From Drosophila pseudoobscura (taxonomy: Eukaryota > Arthropoda > Insecta > Diptera > Drosophilidae), in the NCBI RefSeq assembly GCF_009870125.1, contig NC_046683.1, positions 5,022,001-5,086,000 of the forward strand: 64,000 nt of DNA, in the 5' to 3' direction. The notes below the pieces were generated by a model. The model did not search any database. It worked only from the letters and a program-made list of their open reading frames with translations, and was not told the origin of the DNA. A program made the translations under genes and the position numbers. Positions 10,387 to 21,077 of the stretch are shown in pieces (the first letter of the stretch is position 1; the number at the start of each line of letters is the position of its first letter).

Positions 10387-11121
10387 TACGTGGGTAGGGA
10401 GCTAATACCAGCGTCATGACTAATATTTATAGGGACCAAGTTTCAAAGGTACCTATCGACTCGACATAGTTTTAGCAGATATTAAGCAAATCTGAATTTG
10501 CATCCAATAAATTCTTATTTTCAGCTACTAAAATTAATTCATTAATATTACTCGGCTCAAAATAAAGCAATCCTGAAGAGAAAATATCTTGAAGATGAAA
10601 AACTATGTATGAAAATAATGGCCAAAATATCGATCTTCACGAAACAAATTTCTAATAACAGTCAGTCATTACACTTCTATTGAGGGCTGTGAAACAAAAA
10701 CCAACAAAAACATTGGGACAAAAGAATTCAGCGTAAGCGAGATAAATATTTCTTTGATTTAGCTCAGATTTGTAATTGATCTTTTGGATCTTCCGTTTAG
10801 GAATCAGTTGCATTACACACAGTTCTCGGTTTGTTGAGTGTTTTGGTATTGAAGTGTAGTGGAATAGGCCATTTAGAAATATTTTTGTTATGAAGAATCC
10901 GATTTCGCACAAATAGTGTCACGGCTCTTTCAAAGAGTTCCGAGATACGTGACTGTATAACGGTAGAAAGACTAATTTGACACTGGGTTTTAGACTAGAG
11001 TGGTCTCTAAGTGTAATGGGTATAGGGTATAAATCAGATATACAGAATCAATTTTAAAAATTTACTGGATTTTTATTATATGTATATTCAGATTTTATTT
11101 TTAAGAGAATGCAACCTTATG

Positions 11122-11129
11122 TATCGATA
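11122..11129 (+). promoter_or_regulatory. DRE (TATCGATA), probable nardilysin promoter
   Basis: A perfect DRE octamer, followed by a second CGAT-type word 4 bp later. It lies 413 bp upstream of the nardilysin ATG. DREF/BEAF-32 bind such sites at constitutive fly promoters. Confidence 0.55.
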
Positions 11130-11541
11130 GCTCGATCATCTCTATTCCATCTCTATCTCCCTACATCGTGGCTGGCGGTTTCGCTGATTCTGCTTGCTGC
11201 TGCCCTCCTCCCCCCCGCCAAATACCACACACACAACACCCAGCAGAACAAGGTAGGCGGCTCGACCGCAAAACCAAATAAGCATTCGGGGAGCTAGAAA
11301 CTAGAGCAGAAAGGAAGCGCCGGCAGTCAAAATTGAATGTGAAACACACAATTGAATGTTTTGGCTGCGTAACGTTACAGACAAAATCAAATTTCTAAAT
11401 TATATCGTCACACACTCTTCAACAAATTTTCACCGCCGCTTCCAACCGCAGCAGCAGCAACTGCGACACCGAGTCGACAACAGCACTCAATTATTAAGAA
11501 CCCACAGTCGGGCTCCGTGGCAACATCGAACACACACTAGA

Positions 11542-14500
11542 ATGGCGCAGCAAGTGACGTATCTGGATGTGCCTGATAAGTCTGAGAACGACAAGAAATT
11601 GTACAAGTAAGTGAATTTGGGGGACGGGCGGACAAACGGACGGGCGATCCCTAATTGACCCGTTGTGCTTTTGTAGATCCCTTGTGTTGGGCAATGGTCT
11701 CCACGCCTTGATCGTCTCGGACCCCAGTCCAGTTCCCGACGATGGCATCAGCAGCACTGAGTCGTCGGAGGAAGGGGAAAAGTTGAGCGAATCTAGCAGC
11801 TCCTCCGATTCCAGCAGCGACACCAATTCGGAGAGCTCAGAGAGCGGCAGCCAAGCAAGCAGCGAAACTGGCGACGAGAAGTTGGCCGCTTGTGCCCTGA
11901 TGGTCGACTACGGTTCGTTCGCGGAGCCGCGCAACTACCAGGGCCTGGCCCACTTTCTGGAGCACATGATCTTCATGGGCAGCGAAAAGTATCCGGAGGA
12001 GAATATCTTCGATGCACACGTAAAGAAATGCGGCGGCTTCAGCAACGCCAACACCGACTGTGAGGACACGCTGTTTTACTTCGAGGTGGCCGAGAAACAC
12101 TTGGACTCGAGCCTTGACTACTTCACAGCCCTGCTGAAGCATCCGCTGATGAAACAGGAGGCCATGCAGCGCGAGCGCGTTTCCGTCGACTCTGAGTTCC
12201 AGCAGATTGCCCAAGATGATGAGACCCGTCGCGACCAACTGCTGGCCAGCCTGGCCACCGACGACTTTCCGCACGGCACCTTCACCTGGGGAAACTTGAA
12301 GACACTCAAGGACAACGTGGACGACGATGCGCTGTACAAGGTCCTGCACGATATCCGGCGGGAGCACTATTCGGCCAACCGGATGTACGTTTGCCTGCAG
12401 GCACGCCTGCCCCTCGATGAGCTGGAGGCAATGGTGGTGCGGCACTTTGCGGAAATCGTGCCCAACGACAGCAAGGCGCCCGATCTGACCAAGTTCGACT
12501 ATCGCAAAGCCTTCCGTCCGGAGTTCCACGAGCAAGTGTTCTTCGTGAAGCCCGTGGAGAACGAGTGCAAGGTGGAGCTGACCTGGGTGCTGCCCAGTGT
12601 CCGTCAGTACTATCGCAGCAAGCCCGACCAGTTCCTCTCCTACCTGCTCGGCTACGAGGGCAAGGGCAGTCTCTGCGCCTACTTGCGGCGACGCCTCTGG
12701 GCCCTCCAGCTAATAGCTGGCATAGACGAGAACGGTTTCGATCTGAACACCATGTACTCTCTGTTCAATGTGTGCATCTACCTGACAGACGAGGGATTCA
12801 AGCACATTGACGAGGTGCTGGCCGCCACGTTTGCCTATGTGAAGCTCTTCTCCAGCTGCGGCTCCTTGCGTCAGCTGTACGAAGAGCAGCAGGCCATTGA
12901 GGAGACCAATTTCCGGTTTCAGGCCCAGCGCCCGGCCTTCGACAATGTCCAGGAGCTGGTCTTCAACAGCAAGTACTATCCATCCAAGGATGTGCTCACC
13001 GGCAAGGAGCTCTACTACAACTACGACGAGCAGCATCTCAATGAGTTGATCGGACACCTCAACGAGTTCAAGTTCAATCTGATGATCACCTCGCAGGACA
13101 AGTTCGAGGGCATAACCTACGACAAGCAGGAGGCGTGGTTCGGCACCGAATACACCACTGTGCCCATGCCTGCCAAGTGGAAGCAGCTGTGGACCGATTC
13201 GCAGCCCATGGAGCAGCTCTTCCTGCCCGAGCCCAATCGCTTTGTCGCCCACGACTTCAAGCTGTTCTGGAGCGAGAAGGGCAAGCCCGAGCTGCCCGCT
13301 TACCCCAAGAGGCTGCTCAAGACTGACACCTGCGAGCTGTGGTTCCGACAGGACGACAAGTTTGAGCTGCCCGAGGCCTACATGGCCTTCTACTTCATCT
13401 CACCTCTGCAGCGGCAGAATGCCAAGAAGTAAGCCCAGCCGCATCTCACTTTTGGCACTCAATCTCAGACACTCTCTGACTCTGACTCTTTACCTTTTCA
13501 CAGTGATGCGATGTGCGCCTTGTACGAAGAGCTGGTGAAATTCAATGTTTGCGAGGAACTGTATCCGGCAACCAGTGCGGGGCTAAGCTACAGCTTCAGT
13601 GCCGGGGAGAAGGGCTTGCTGCTGAAGGTGAGCGGCTACAACGAGAAGCTCCATCTGATTGTGGAGGCCATTGCCCAAGGCATGGTCAATGTGGCCGAGG
13701 CACTGGATGAGAGCATACTGACAGCCTTCCGCAAGAATCAGCGCAAGGCCTACTTCAATAACCTGATCAAACCGCGTGCCCTCAATCGGTAAGATATCTC
13801 TCGCTCTCTATTTCTATATGTCTTCAATGAAACCTTTATCATCTTCCTTAGGGATATCCGATTGTGTGTGCTAGAGCATATTCGCTGGCTGACAATCGAC
13901 AAGTACAAGTCGCTCAATGACATCAATCTGGAGGATCTGAAGGCATTTGCCCAGAAGTTCCCGCAGGAGCTGTACGTCCAGGCGCTCATTCAGGGCAACT
14001 ACACGGAAGAGTCGGCCCACAATATGCTAAATTCGGTGCTCAGTCGCCTCAACTGTCAGAAAATTAAGGAAAGTCGTTATGTGGAGGATCACACAGTGCA
14101 GCTGCCGCTGGGCAGCCACACCATCCGTTGTCACGCCCTCAATCACAGCGACACGAATACGGTGATCACGAACTTCTATCAAATCGGACCAAACTCGGTG
14201 CGCGTGGAGAGCATTCTCGACCTGATGATGATGTTCGTCGATGAGCCGCTCTTCGATCATCTCCGGACCAAGGAGCAGCTGGGCTACCATGTGGGCGCCA
14301 CAGTACGCGTCAATTACGGCATTGCCGGCTACTCGATCATGGTGAATTCGCAGGAGACAAAAACCACTGCCAGCTATGTTGAGGAGCGCATCGAGGCGTT
14401 CCGCCTCAAGATGCTGCAGATCCTCAAGAAAATGCCGATCGAGGATTACGTCCACACCAGGGAATCTCTGATCAAGCTGAAGCTGGTCGCCGATATGGCC

Positions 14501-15016
14501 CTCTCCACGGAGATGGGACGCAACTGGGAGGAGATCCTTAACGGGGACTACCTCTTCGATCGTAACCGCAAACAGGTCGAAGTACTGCGCACCCTCAACA
14601 AGGAGGACATCATCAGCTTCCTGATCGAAACAGATGCCACCAATTTGCGCAAACTATCGGTGCAGGTGATCGGACATCGTCCCGTAGATATGGACGAGCC
14701 TCTGGTGGCTGTTTTGGACGAGAATGCCAAGATGGTGACCGCTGACCTCGGGTCCAAGGATGCTGGGGAGGGGCAGGAGCTGCTGAGCGACGAAGACGGC
14801 GACGCCGAAATGGTCGAGGACGACGACCAACTATTCGAGGCCCTGGCCAACAAGATGAACATTGTATTCCTGCCAAAGGACGGCGATATCTCCACCATTG
14901 TAGACATTTCTCAGTTCAAGAGCGGCCTTGAGGTCTACCCCACGCGAAAGGCGAATCAGGAAGGCGAGGAAATCAGTCGAACCGCTCGCATCGAGGATGC
15001 TCTAAGCAATACGTGA
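11542..15016 (+). CDS. Nardilysin-like M16 zinc metalloendopeptidase
   Basis: Four coding exons, 11542-11606, 11677-13428, 13504-13788 and 13852-15016, give 1088 residues. The inverted zinc motif HFLEH is at residues 114-118 and the third ligand is Glu195 in VDSEFQ, exactly 77 residues after the second His as in insulin-degrading enzyme. What separates it from IDE is a Ser/Glu/Asp-rich insert at about residues 47-90 between the first strand (SLVLGNGLHALIV) and the CALMVDYGSFAEP strand. This is the acidic domain of nardilysins, which cleave before Arg in dibasic sites. The remaining M16 domains follow, with the FDHLRTKEQLGYHV segment of the C-terminal half, and a second acidic stretch near residues 990-1010. 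Melanogaster has such proteins (CG2025 on X, CG10588 on 3L); X linkage of the neighbours favours CG2025. Splice joins preserve frame at all three introns. It lacks a signal peptide, so is probably cytosolic. Confidence 0.92.
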
Positions 15017-15272
15017 ATCGGAACATACCGCACGCCATACCCACAACCGCTCGGACCCCGACCCAGACCCAGATACAGTTATCGAAACCACATTTTCTAT
15101 TGTAGAATCTTTATGAGCAGACACGACACTCCTGCCAATTCAGACAAGGGATGCACTTCCGAGGAACACACGGAGACAAGCTAAAATGCATTTTGTTTCA
15201 AACATGGAACACCTTAGACGATCATTTCCTAATGGAAATGCACAAGAGCAACCAAACTTTATATATTGTTTG

Positions 15273-15278
15273 AATAAA
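15273..15278 (+). terminator. Poly(A) signal, nardilysin
   Basis: AATAAA 257 bp after the nardilysin stop codon, in an AT-rich context; the first canonical signal on the plus strand after the gene. Confidence 0.6.
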
Positions 15279-15487
15279 CTAAATTTAAAAGTAATATCTT
15301 CTGCGGCTGCGGTTTCCCTTCTCCGACCGTATAAAGATATAGTATCTATATGCACTCACTCGGTCTAACAGCGGTCTTAAAGATTGGGCAATTCCTGCAT
15401 GAACATAGCAAAGAGGCTCTTTCCATTGCTTCCTCCATGGTGCTTTCCCGTTTCTTTTTCAGAATTCAGATCAACAAATCAACTGAA

Positions 15488-15630
15488 AAGCCTTTCGCTG
15501 ATGTGGCGACCTCACAGGGACAGAAGGTGTTGAACAACTTCCTGGCCAACACAGCTACAAGCCCATCAAGGCCGATTTGTCTGTGTTCGATGGCCTGAGC
15601 AAGGCTCCAGCAGAAGACTACGCCCTGCAG
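15488..15630 (+). pseudogene. eEF1-beta-like fragment, degraded
   Basis: Translating 15488 onward gives FADVATSQGQKVLNNFLAN, then, after a shift of frame near 15555, YKPIKADLSVFDGLSKAPAE and DY. This follows the N-terminus of translation elongation factor eEF1-beta of flies (FGDV, TPQGLKELNAFLAD, SKADLSVFDALGKAPS). About five residues (the ISGYT part) are missing at the frame change, and homology ends after residue ~60. There is no start codon in the right place. It reads as a truncated processed copy lodged in the 3' flank of nardilysin. The relationship is judged by eye; the parent gene is not in the window. Confidence 0.6.
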
Positions 15631-16066
15631 GCTACGATTAACGATGTTCCTCCGTACTCGTCTCCGTCTTCGACTACAACGATTATCAGTGTAGCATAAC
15701 TGAACGAATAATGCGAATACCAAATCGATTCGGGGGCCTGTTCATGCATATATAGGAATATATTGAAATATATGTAGTTTCTATTGAATTTGTTCCCTGC
15801 TTTTCGAATTTTTTTGGAATTCTAGTGGATCCCAAAACGAAGGCACCCGATTGACCGAAATGGAAGAAAAAGAGATCGATTCAAATTTCTTGTTTTTATT
15901 ACTGGTTGATTCATTGATTGATTGGTTGGTTGCTTGATGGATGGTCGTGAAAAATACATAATTGTGCACATTCATACATATATCGGGATATATATTGCAG
16001 CGAATATACATGCGTATATGGATAAACATTGAGAATGGGGTAGGGAATTGATTGTATTGTTTCTCA

Positions 16067-16087
16067 TGTGTGTGTGTGTGTGTGTGC
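16067..16087. repeat. (TG)n microsatellite
   Basis: About ten uninterrupted TG units. Confidence 0.9.
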
Positions 16088-16237
16088 GTGTTGGTATGTG
16101 TATGTGCGCTTGTGTTTGTGTGTGGAGAGGAGGTTCGTTTACAAAATAATTAATTACAAATATTTTATACATACACAAAAAAACAATTGTGAACTAAAAA
16201 CTAAAAGGCAGATCGGGCTGCCATATAGCTAGCCATA

Positions 16238-16261
16238 TATGTATGTATGTATGTATGTATG
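16238..16261. repeat. (ATGT)n microsatellite
   Basis: Six tandem ATGT units. Confidence 0.9.
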
Positions 16262-16393
16262 CGTGTTTATATGTTTGTGTGGGTGTGTGGCTTATGTGGC
16301 ATGAGTGTGGGTGTGTTGATGGAGTGTGGAGACGGGGGCGGGCGGGGGCATGGTTGAAGGAAAAGGGAAGAGAGAGGATCAGGAGCGATCCTT

Positions 16394-19300
16394 TCAGTTG
16401 CGCTTCCTCAAGGCCAGGCGACCGATGGGACGCTTCGGTTTGGCCTCCTCCTTCTGCTGCTGTTCCGATTCTTCGGCGGCGGCATCATCGACTGCCTGCT
16501 CGGGCGTCGCCTTGGCCGGCTTGGAAAGCTTGCGCCGGCTCACTGAAAGAGAAAAGCAAACGGGGAACCGTGGTAGAGGTCAGCCGGATCACATGTCGCC
16601 CGTCACCCGTCGACGACTACTCACATGCCGAATTGCCCTTGAAACCCTTGGATGGGGTCGAGGCCGGTGCTGGTGCCGCAGCTGGAGCCTGATCCTCCTG
16701 CTCGCCCGAGGCGGACTCGTCGCTCTTCCTGGCCGGCTTGCTGGCGGGCACCTTCTCGGCACGGTGCTTCTTGGCGTTCTGCTGGCGGCGCTTCAGCGAG
16801 TTGAGGAAGTCGTCGTTGGAGCGGAAGGGCCGGATGACAGGTCCCACCTTCTTGGGCGCCTCTGTGCTGGTGGTTGTCGTGGAGCTGGCGGAGTCCGCCG
16901 CCTCATCACCCTCTTCGCCATGGTCACCGAGACCCGCCTCCTCGTCATACTCCTCTCCCTCGCCGGCATCGCCGTTCTGGGCCGGGGCCGCTGTCGTTGT
17001 GGTGGTCGGCTTGGCCGCCTTGCCAACGGGACGCCGGAGGGCGGCAATTCTCTTGGCGGGCGACACGGACCCGGAGCCGCCCTCCTCCTGGGCAGCCACT
17101 AGGCCATAGCACAAGGCGCAGATGATGAAGAGCAGGCAGCTGGAAAGGCAGAGGTGGAGGGGAGTTTAGTTTCTAATCAACAAAAGGAGGAGCAGCACCA
17201 GGCACCAGACACCGGGCACCGGCCACCAGCCACCAATGAAATGCAAATATTCTCGTGACTTCCAGTTCAAAGACATGTCGGTGATGGCTGACCAGCCAGA
17301 CGGGTTATTCCGTACAGAACCTGAAGTCGTAAATATATAAAGCCTAAACCATACATTTCTCGCCACTTTGAATGCCATTTATTTTCCTGTAAGATTAGTT
17401 CGAGGTTTTCAGTTTTCAGTGGTTTTTGTCGTGTATTGTTTTATAGTTTCGGATATCGTCTCGTCGGCGATGCCAGATCGAGATGTGCTAACAGTTATTA
17501 ATGTGTAAAGGTCAGGCAAACGGGTTTGTTCACTTTCGATTTCGATTTTGCCTCCAAACCGAGACCGAAACCGAAACCGAATTCGAATGCGAATGAATGT
17601 TGCTCTGTTTCTGCTTTTGCTTTTGCTTCTCCTCTGCCTCTACCTCTGCCACTGCCTCTGTCGCTGCCACTGCTGCCGTACGAATAGATGCTTCAGGCGA
17701 TGACGAAGACGACGGTTTTACGATGCTGCTCATTCTCATTGCCCATATTTTATGCAAAACAAAAGAGCTGGCCACCGAACTCGTTTTCAAATTCTTTCCC
17801 AGCCAGCCAGCACTTGCCGTTTGCTTGGAGGGGGCGGACAGCTGACTGCTGTGTGTGCGGCTGTGTGTGCGGCTGTGTGTGTGTGTATTGCCAGTGTTGC
17901 CAAAGGAAACAGGTGCTTATGCAAAAAAGGAACCAACAAAATGGGAAAAAAGAAAACCAGTTAAGAGCCAGCGCTGTGCCGCGCCGCGCCGCTCCGCGCC
18001 AGAATCAATTTAAGTGCGCACATTGCAGTTGGCTAATAACGGTAAAATGTGTGTGCAAGCCAAAGGCATTTTACAGCCAAGTTTTATTTTTAGCTTCTTC
18101 AGAGCTTTGCACATTTGTTTTTGTTATCCTCTCCAACAAGAAGTGTCATCTACGCATTCCACTTTCAGGCCCCATCCCCACATATATTTTAGGGTCATCC
18201 ATCCATCGTTGGAGATGCAGATAAAAACAAAAGCCAAAATTATGCAACGGCAAAGGTGAAAGGCGTTGGCTTTCCACGCTCTGACATACATACATGCACA
18301 TGCATTTGTAGTTGTACGTGCCTGGAATCAGTAACTTCTTTGCTTTGCTTCTTTTCAATCGAAATTCACATCACGGCACGGAGCGCACTCCACCACTCCA
18401 CTCCGGCACTCCCGCACTCCCGGGCGGCTGACATTTGACTTCGGCCAGGGCTTCTTCGCAACGGAACCGGTTTCGCATGGGCCAACGGGAGGGAACACTC
18501 AACCCACTCCATTCCGTCCCTAAAAATTCAAAATACACACCCGTAGCCCGTACCATTTCTAGATGCTAGCTCCCATCTGCCAAATGGTGGATTTGTGTAT
18601 TTGTGTAAACTATCTTAAATGCCTTGAAGCTCTCAACCAGTTATATAAGCCGCCGACATTGTTTGCAAATTTATGATAAGCGTCGCTTCAGCTTCAGGCG
18701 GGAAGGCGGAACCACTAGCTTAATGCAGCATCATCCTCATTATCATCCTCATTATCATCTTCATTAATGCTTCTTAAACAGCATGGAGACAGCAAAATGG
18801 TTTGACTTTTAATGTATGTATTTCATTTCATCTTTATGTTGTTCCTTCTTCTTTGACGAGTCTCTTATTATTACTTCTGGTTTTCTGCGTTCTGTGTTCT
18901 GTTTGTTTTTGTTTCTGTCTCGTTTTGCAAAGATTTGCTCATCATTTTGGCAGAATAGTTAAATGCGATGGCGTCACTGCGGATATGGAAATGGGGCTTT
19001 AGGTTGATCTTGAAGTTCCAGCTCATTCTGGTTCCCGGCTGCCTAATCGATGCCCCCACCCCCCGTGGGGGCGACACTTGCCCCAGTTATGCATAGACAA
19101 CGGCCTATCCCATGCACGTTTTCTAATTGGCCTGGCGCCCTCATTACACTCCCACCTACCACTATACAGAGGAGGGGGGTGGGGGGTGGGGGCAGTGCTT
19201 AAAAACGTGCACATTCGACACCGAACTCGAACTCGAATCGAAATTCGTATTCAATGTGGAATTACAGTAAAGTGGCTTACGGTAAGTGGGCTCAATAACG

Positions 19301-20688
19301 GTGCATTGTGTCTGTCGCACCTAATATGTACATACATACATATGTACATATGTATACATGCATGTACGTGTTTGGCTATAGGAATGGTTGTTGTTTGTTG
19401 TTTGTTGTTTGGCCCCTGGCTTCATGCCAATTGGAGGCAGTGTACTGCAAGTTTGTGGCCAGAGTCTTTTGATTTGGCTTTGATTGGCTTACTTTGAATT
19501 GGTTTTGGCCCATAAAATGCATTCAATTGCCAATTTGAGATGGCAAAGCCCTTGAATCAACATATACATACATACATATAGGCTATGATCTCAATCCGTA
19601 CAACTCCCTCATGTATAATTTATTTAAATAAAAAATTGCATAATTCGCGTGAATGAAATGACAACAAAACCAACAAAATGAAACGAAACCGAAACCGAAA
19701 CTAAACTAAAATCCTGATCTTGGCGTCAACCTGGCGCTTGCTCGTTGTCTCAGTTTCAGTCTCAGTCTCAATCTCTGTCTCTGTCTCTGTCTAGCCAATG
19801 TTGCTGCTGCACGAGTGATTAATTCCCGCATACAACTCAGCGATTAACTCATATATTTCATATGCATGCATACATAAACACACACACACATATGCATGTA
19901 GTATATTGCACATGCATATATTTATCGATAAGTGTATGCAGATGCAGGCATGCTCAGTGTCTGAATAGTGAATGTGTGTGTGTCTGTCAGCTCGCATTAA
20001 AAATGCAACCGTTAATTTATAAAACAAGACAACCAGCAGCCACAACAACAACAAATGTCTGATAATTAATCCAATATTCTTAATTTGTTGAGTGCCAACG
20101 CGCCAGAGTTGCCAGCCATAGAGAAGAAGCAGAACCAAAACACAACGGTAAACGGGTAAACGGCAAACGCAGCCTCAACTGCCGACGACCTTGAAACTTT
20201 TCTTGTAATCAACTCTGATTCGCACTCAAATCCAACTGAGACGAGACACCGCTGGTGTCGTTTGAGTCGTTTGAGAGATTCCCCCCCTGAGATCAGCCAT
20301 CCATCATCGCATCGCCTTTGGCAGAGAGACGGCCGCCGACTGCCGTCTGTGGGGACTTAACTTTTGCCATTTCTTTGTGCGAATTATGTGCCGGCAAATG
20401 CCAGCCAAGTCAGCCATCCCGTGACAACTTCATCAGCATCAGCATCAGCATCAGGCCGCATGATCATCATCATCATCATCATCATCGTAATGAGACTTTG
20501 GCATTTTCGTCTTCGATTTCAACGTTTCAGTTTCAGTTTCAATTACAGTTCCAGTTTGAGTTTGAGTTTGAGTTGCAGTATCGTATCGTATCGTCTCGAC
20601 TAGGTGCCGTGTTAAAGTTCAAATTGGCAATAAGTCGAGCCACGACTGTCCGTCCGTATGTCTGTCTGTCTGTTTCTTACACCTGCAT
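16394..20688 (-). CDS. Secreted, low-complexity basic/acidic protein of unknown function
   Basis: Exons 16625-17139 and 16394-16542 are well supported: acceptor ttccag, donor GTGAGT (16624), acceptor tttcag, stop TGA 16394-16396. Exon 2 starts in phase 2 in the middle of a signal peptide (CLLFIICALCYGLVAAQ), so a short upstream exon must supply the Met. The best candidate is ATG CAG GT at 20688-20681 before donor GTAAGA, which gives MQVCLLFIICALCYGLVAAQ and a 223-residue protein. The mature chain has two Thr-rich, mucin-like tracts separated by a Glu/Asp-rich segment, then a more ordered block VIRPFRSNDDFLNSLKRRQQ (near residues 106-125), and ends in KPKRPIGRLALRKRN. Multiple dibasic sites make processing possible. 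It has no cysteines after the leader. I do not recognise the family. Confidence is high for the two downstream exons, moderate for the first. Confidence 0.7.
17140..20680 (-). other. Long inferred intron of the secreted-protein gene
   Basis: Non-coding by inspection: pyrimidine-rich simple sequence, CT-rich and GA-rich tracts, ATC/CAT repeats at 20463-20487. No plausible nested gene. If the proposed first exon is wrong, most of this is intergenic. Confidence 0.4.
20463..20487. repeat. (ATC)n microsatellite
   Basis: About eight ATC units. Confidence 0.85.
20681..20688 (-). CDS. Candidate 8-nt first coding exon of the secreted protein
   Basis: Minus strand ATGCAGGT followed by donor GTAAGA (20680-20675). 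Kozak context CCAAATG suits Drosophila. The two leftover bases match the phase-2 acceptor at 17139, making GTC (Val) and completing a classic signal peptide. The intron would be 3541 bp. A competing donor GTGTAA two bases earlier is weaker and out of phase. An Inr-like TCAGTT lies upstream on the minus strand at 21321-21316. No other ATG plus donor with the right phase was found between 17.2 and 20.7 kb by eye. Confidence 0.45.
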
Positions 20689-21050
20689 TTGGTCGCTCTT
20701 TAGGTGGCAGTCAGTCGTGCCCCAAAAAGGTTGCAAGCCAGTCCCCAGTCGCTGCCATGAAACGGAGCCAAGCAATAGGATTTCTAGGGGCAAAATGTCG
20801 AAGCTACATATTTCTTGAAGGAGGGAGGGTCTGCAGCAACGATGGTTATCCGCCCACTAGAGCTGTCACTGTATTGTAGAAAATGCTTATATGATTTACA
20901 CAAAATAAGTTTTAAAGTCACTTGCAGTTTTTGAGTCACAGTCGAGGCTTAAAAATATATAAATATATGTACTTATGGATGCTAAGAGTAGTACTATATT
21001 GTATATTGATGGATCACTCACATGTTGAAGTACTTCATTTTGTCTTGGTT

Positions 21051-21077
21051 TGTGTGTGTGTGTGTGTGTGTGTGTGT
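21051..21077. repeat. (TG)n microsatellite
   Basis: Thirteen TG units. Confidence 0.9.

Larger units (their letters stand above)
9724..11541. other. Divergent intergenic region, myotubularin to nardilysin
   Basis: The left part to about 10375 is the probable 5' UTR/promoter of the minus-strand myotubularin gene. The right part from about 11122 is the promoter/5' UTR of nardilysin. Between lie AT-rich sequence and a (CA)n tract at 10323-10338. I see no additional gene; the open frame at 10652-10912 on the minus strand has no coding character. Confidence 0.6.
15017..16393. other. 3' flank of nardilysin and microsatellite-rich spacer
   Basis: Contains the nardilysin 3' UTR, the eEF1-beta-like relic, and then AT-rich sequence with (TG)n and (ATGT)n tracts. 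The right end is the 3' UTR of the minus-strand secreted-protein gene that stops at 16394. No further gene seen. Confidence 0.6.

Noticed and set aside
10652-10912. 86-codon minus-strand frame
   Set aside because: AT-rich spacer, no motifs, no splice context.
16617-17102. Plus-strand open frames opposite the secreted-protein gene
   Set aside because: Shadows of the Thr/Glu-rich minus-strand exon; no signals of their own.
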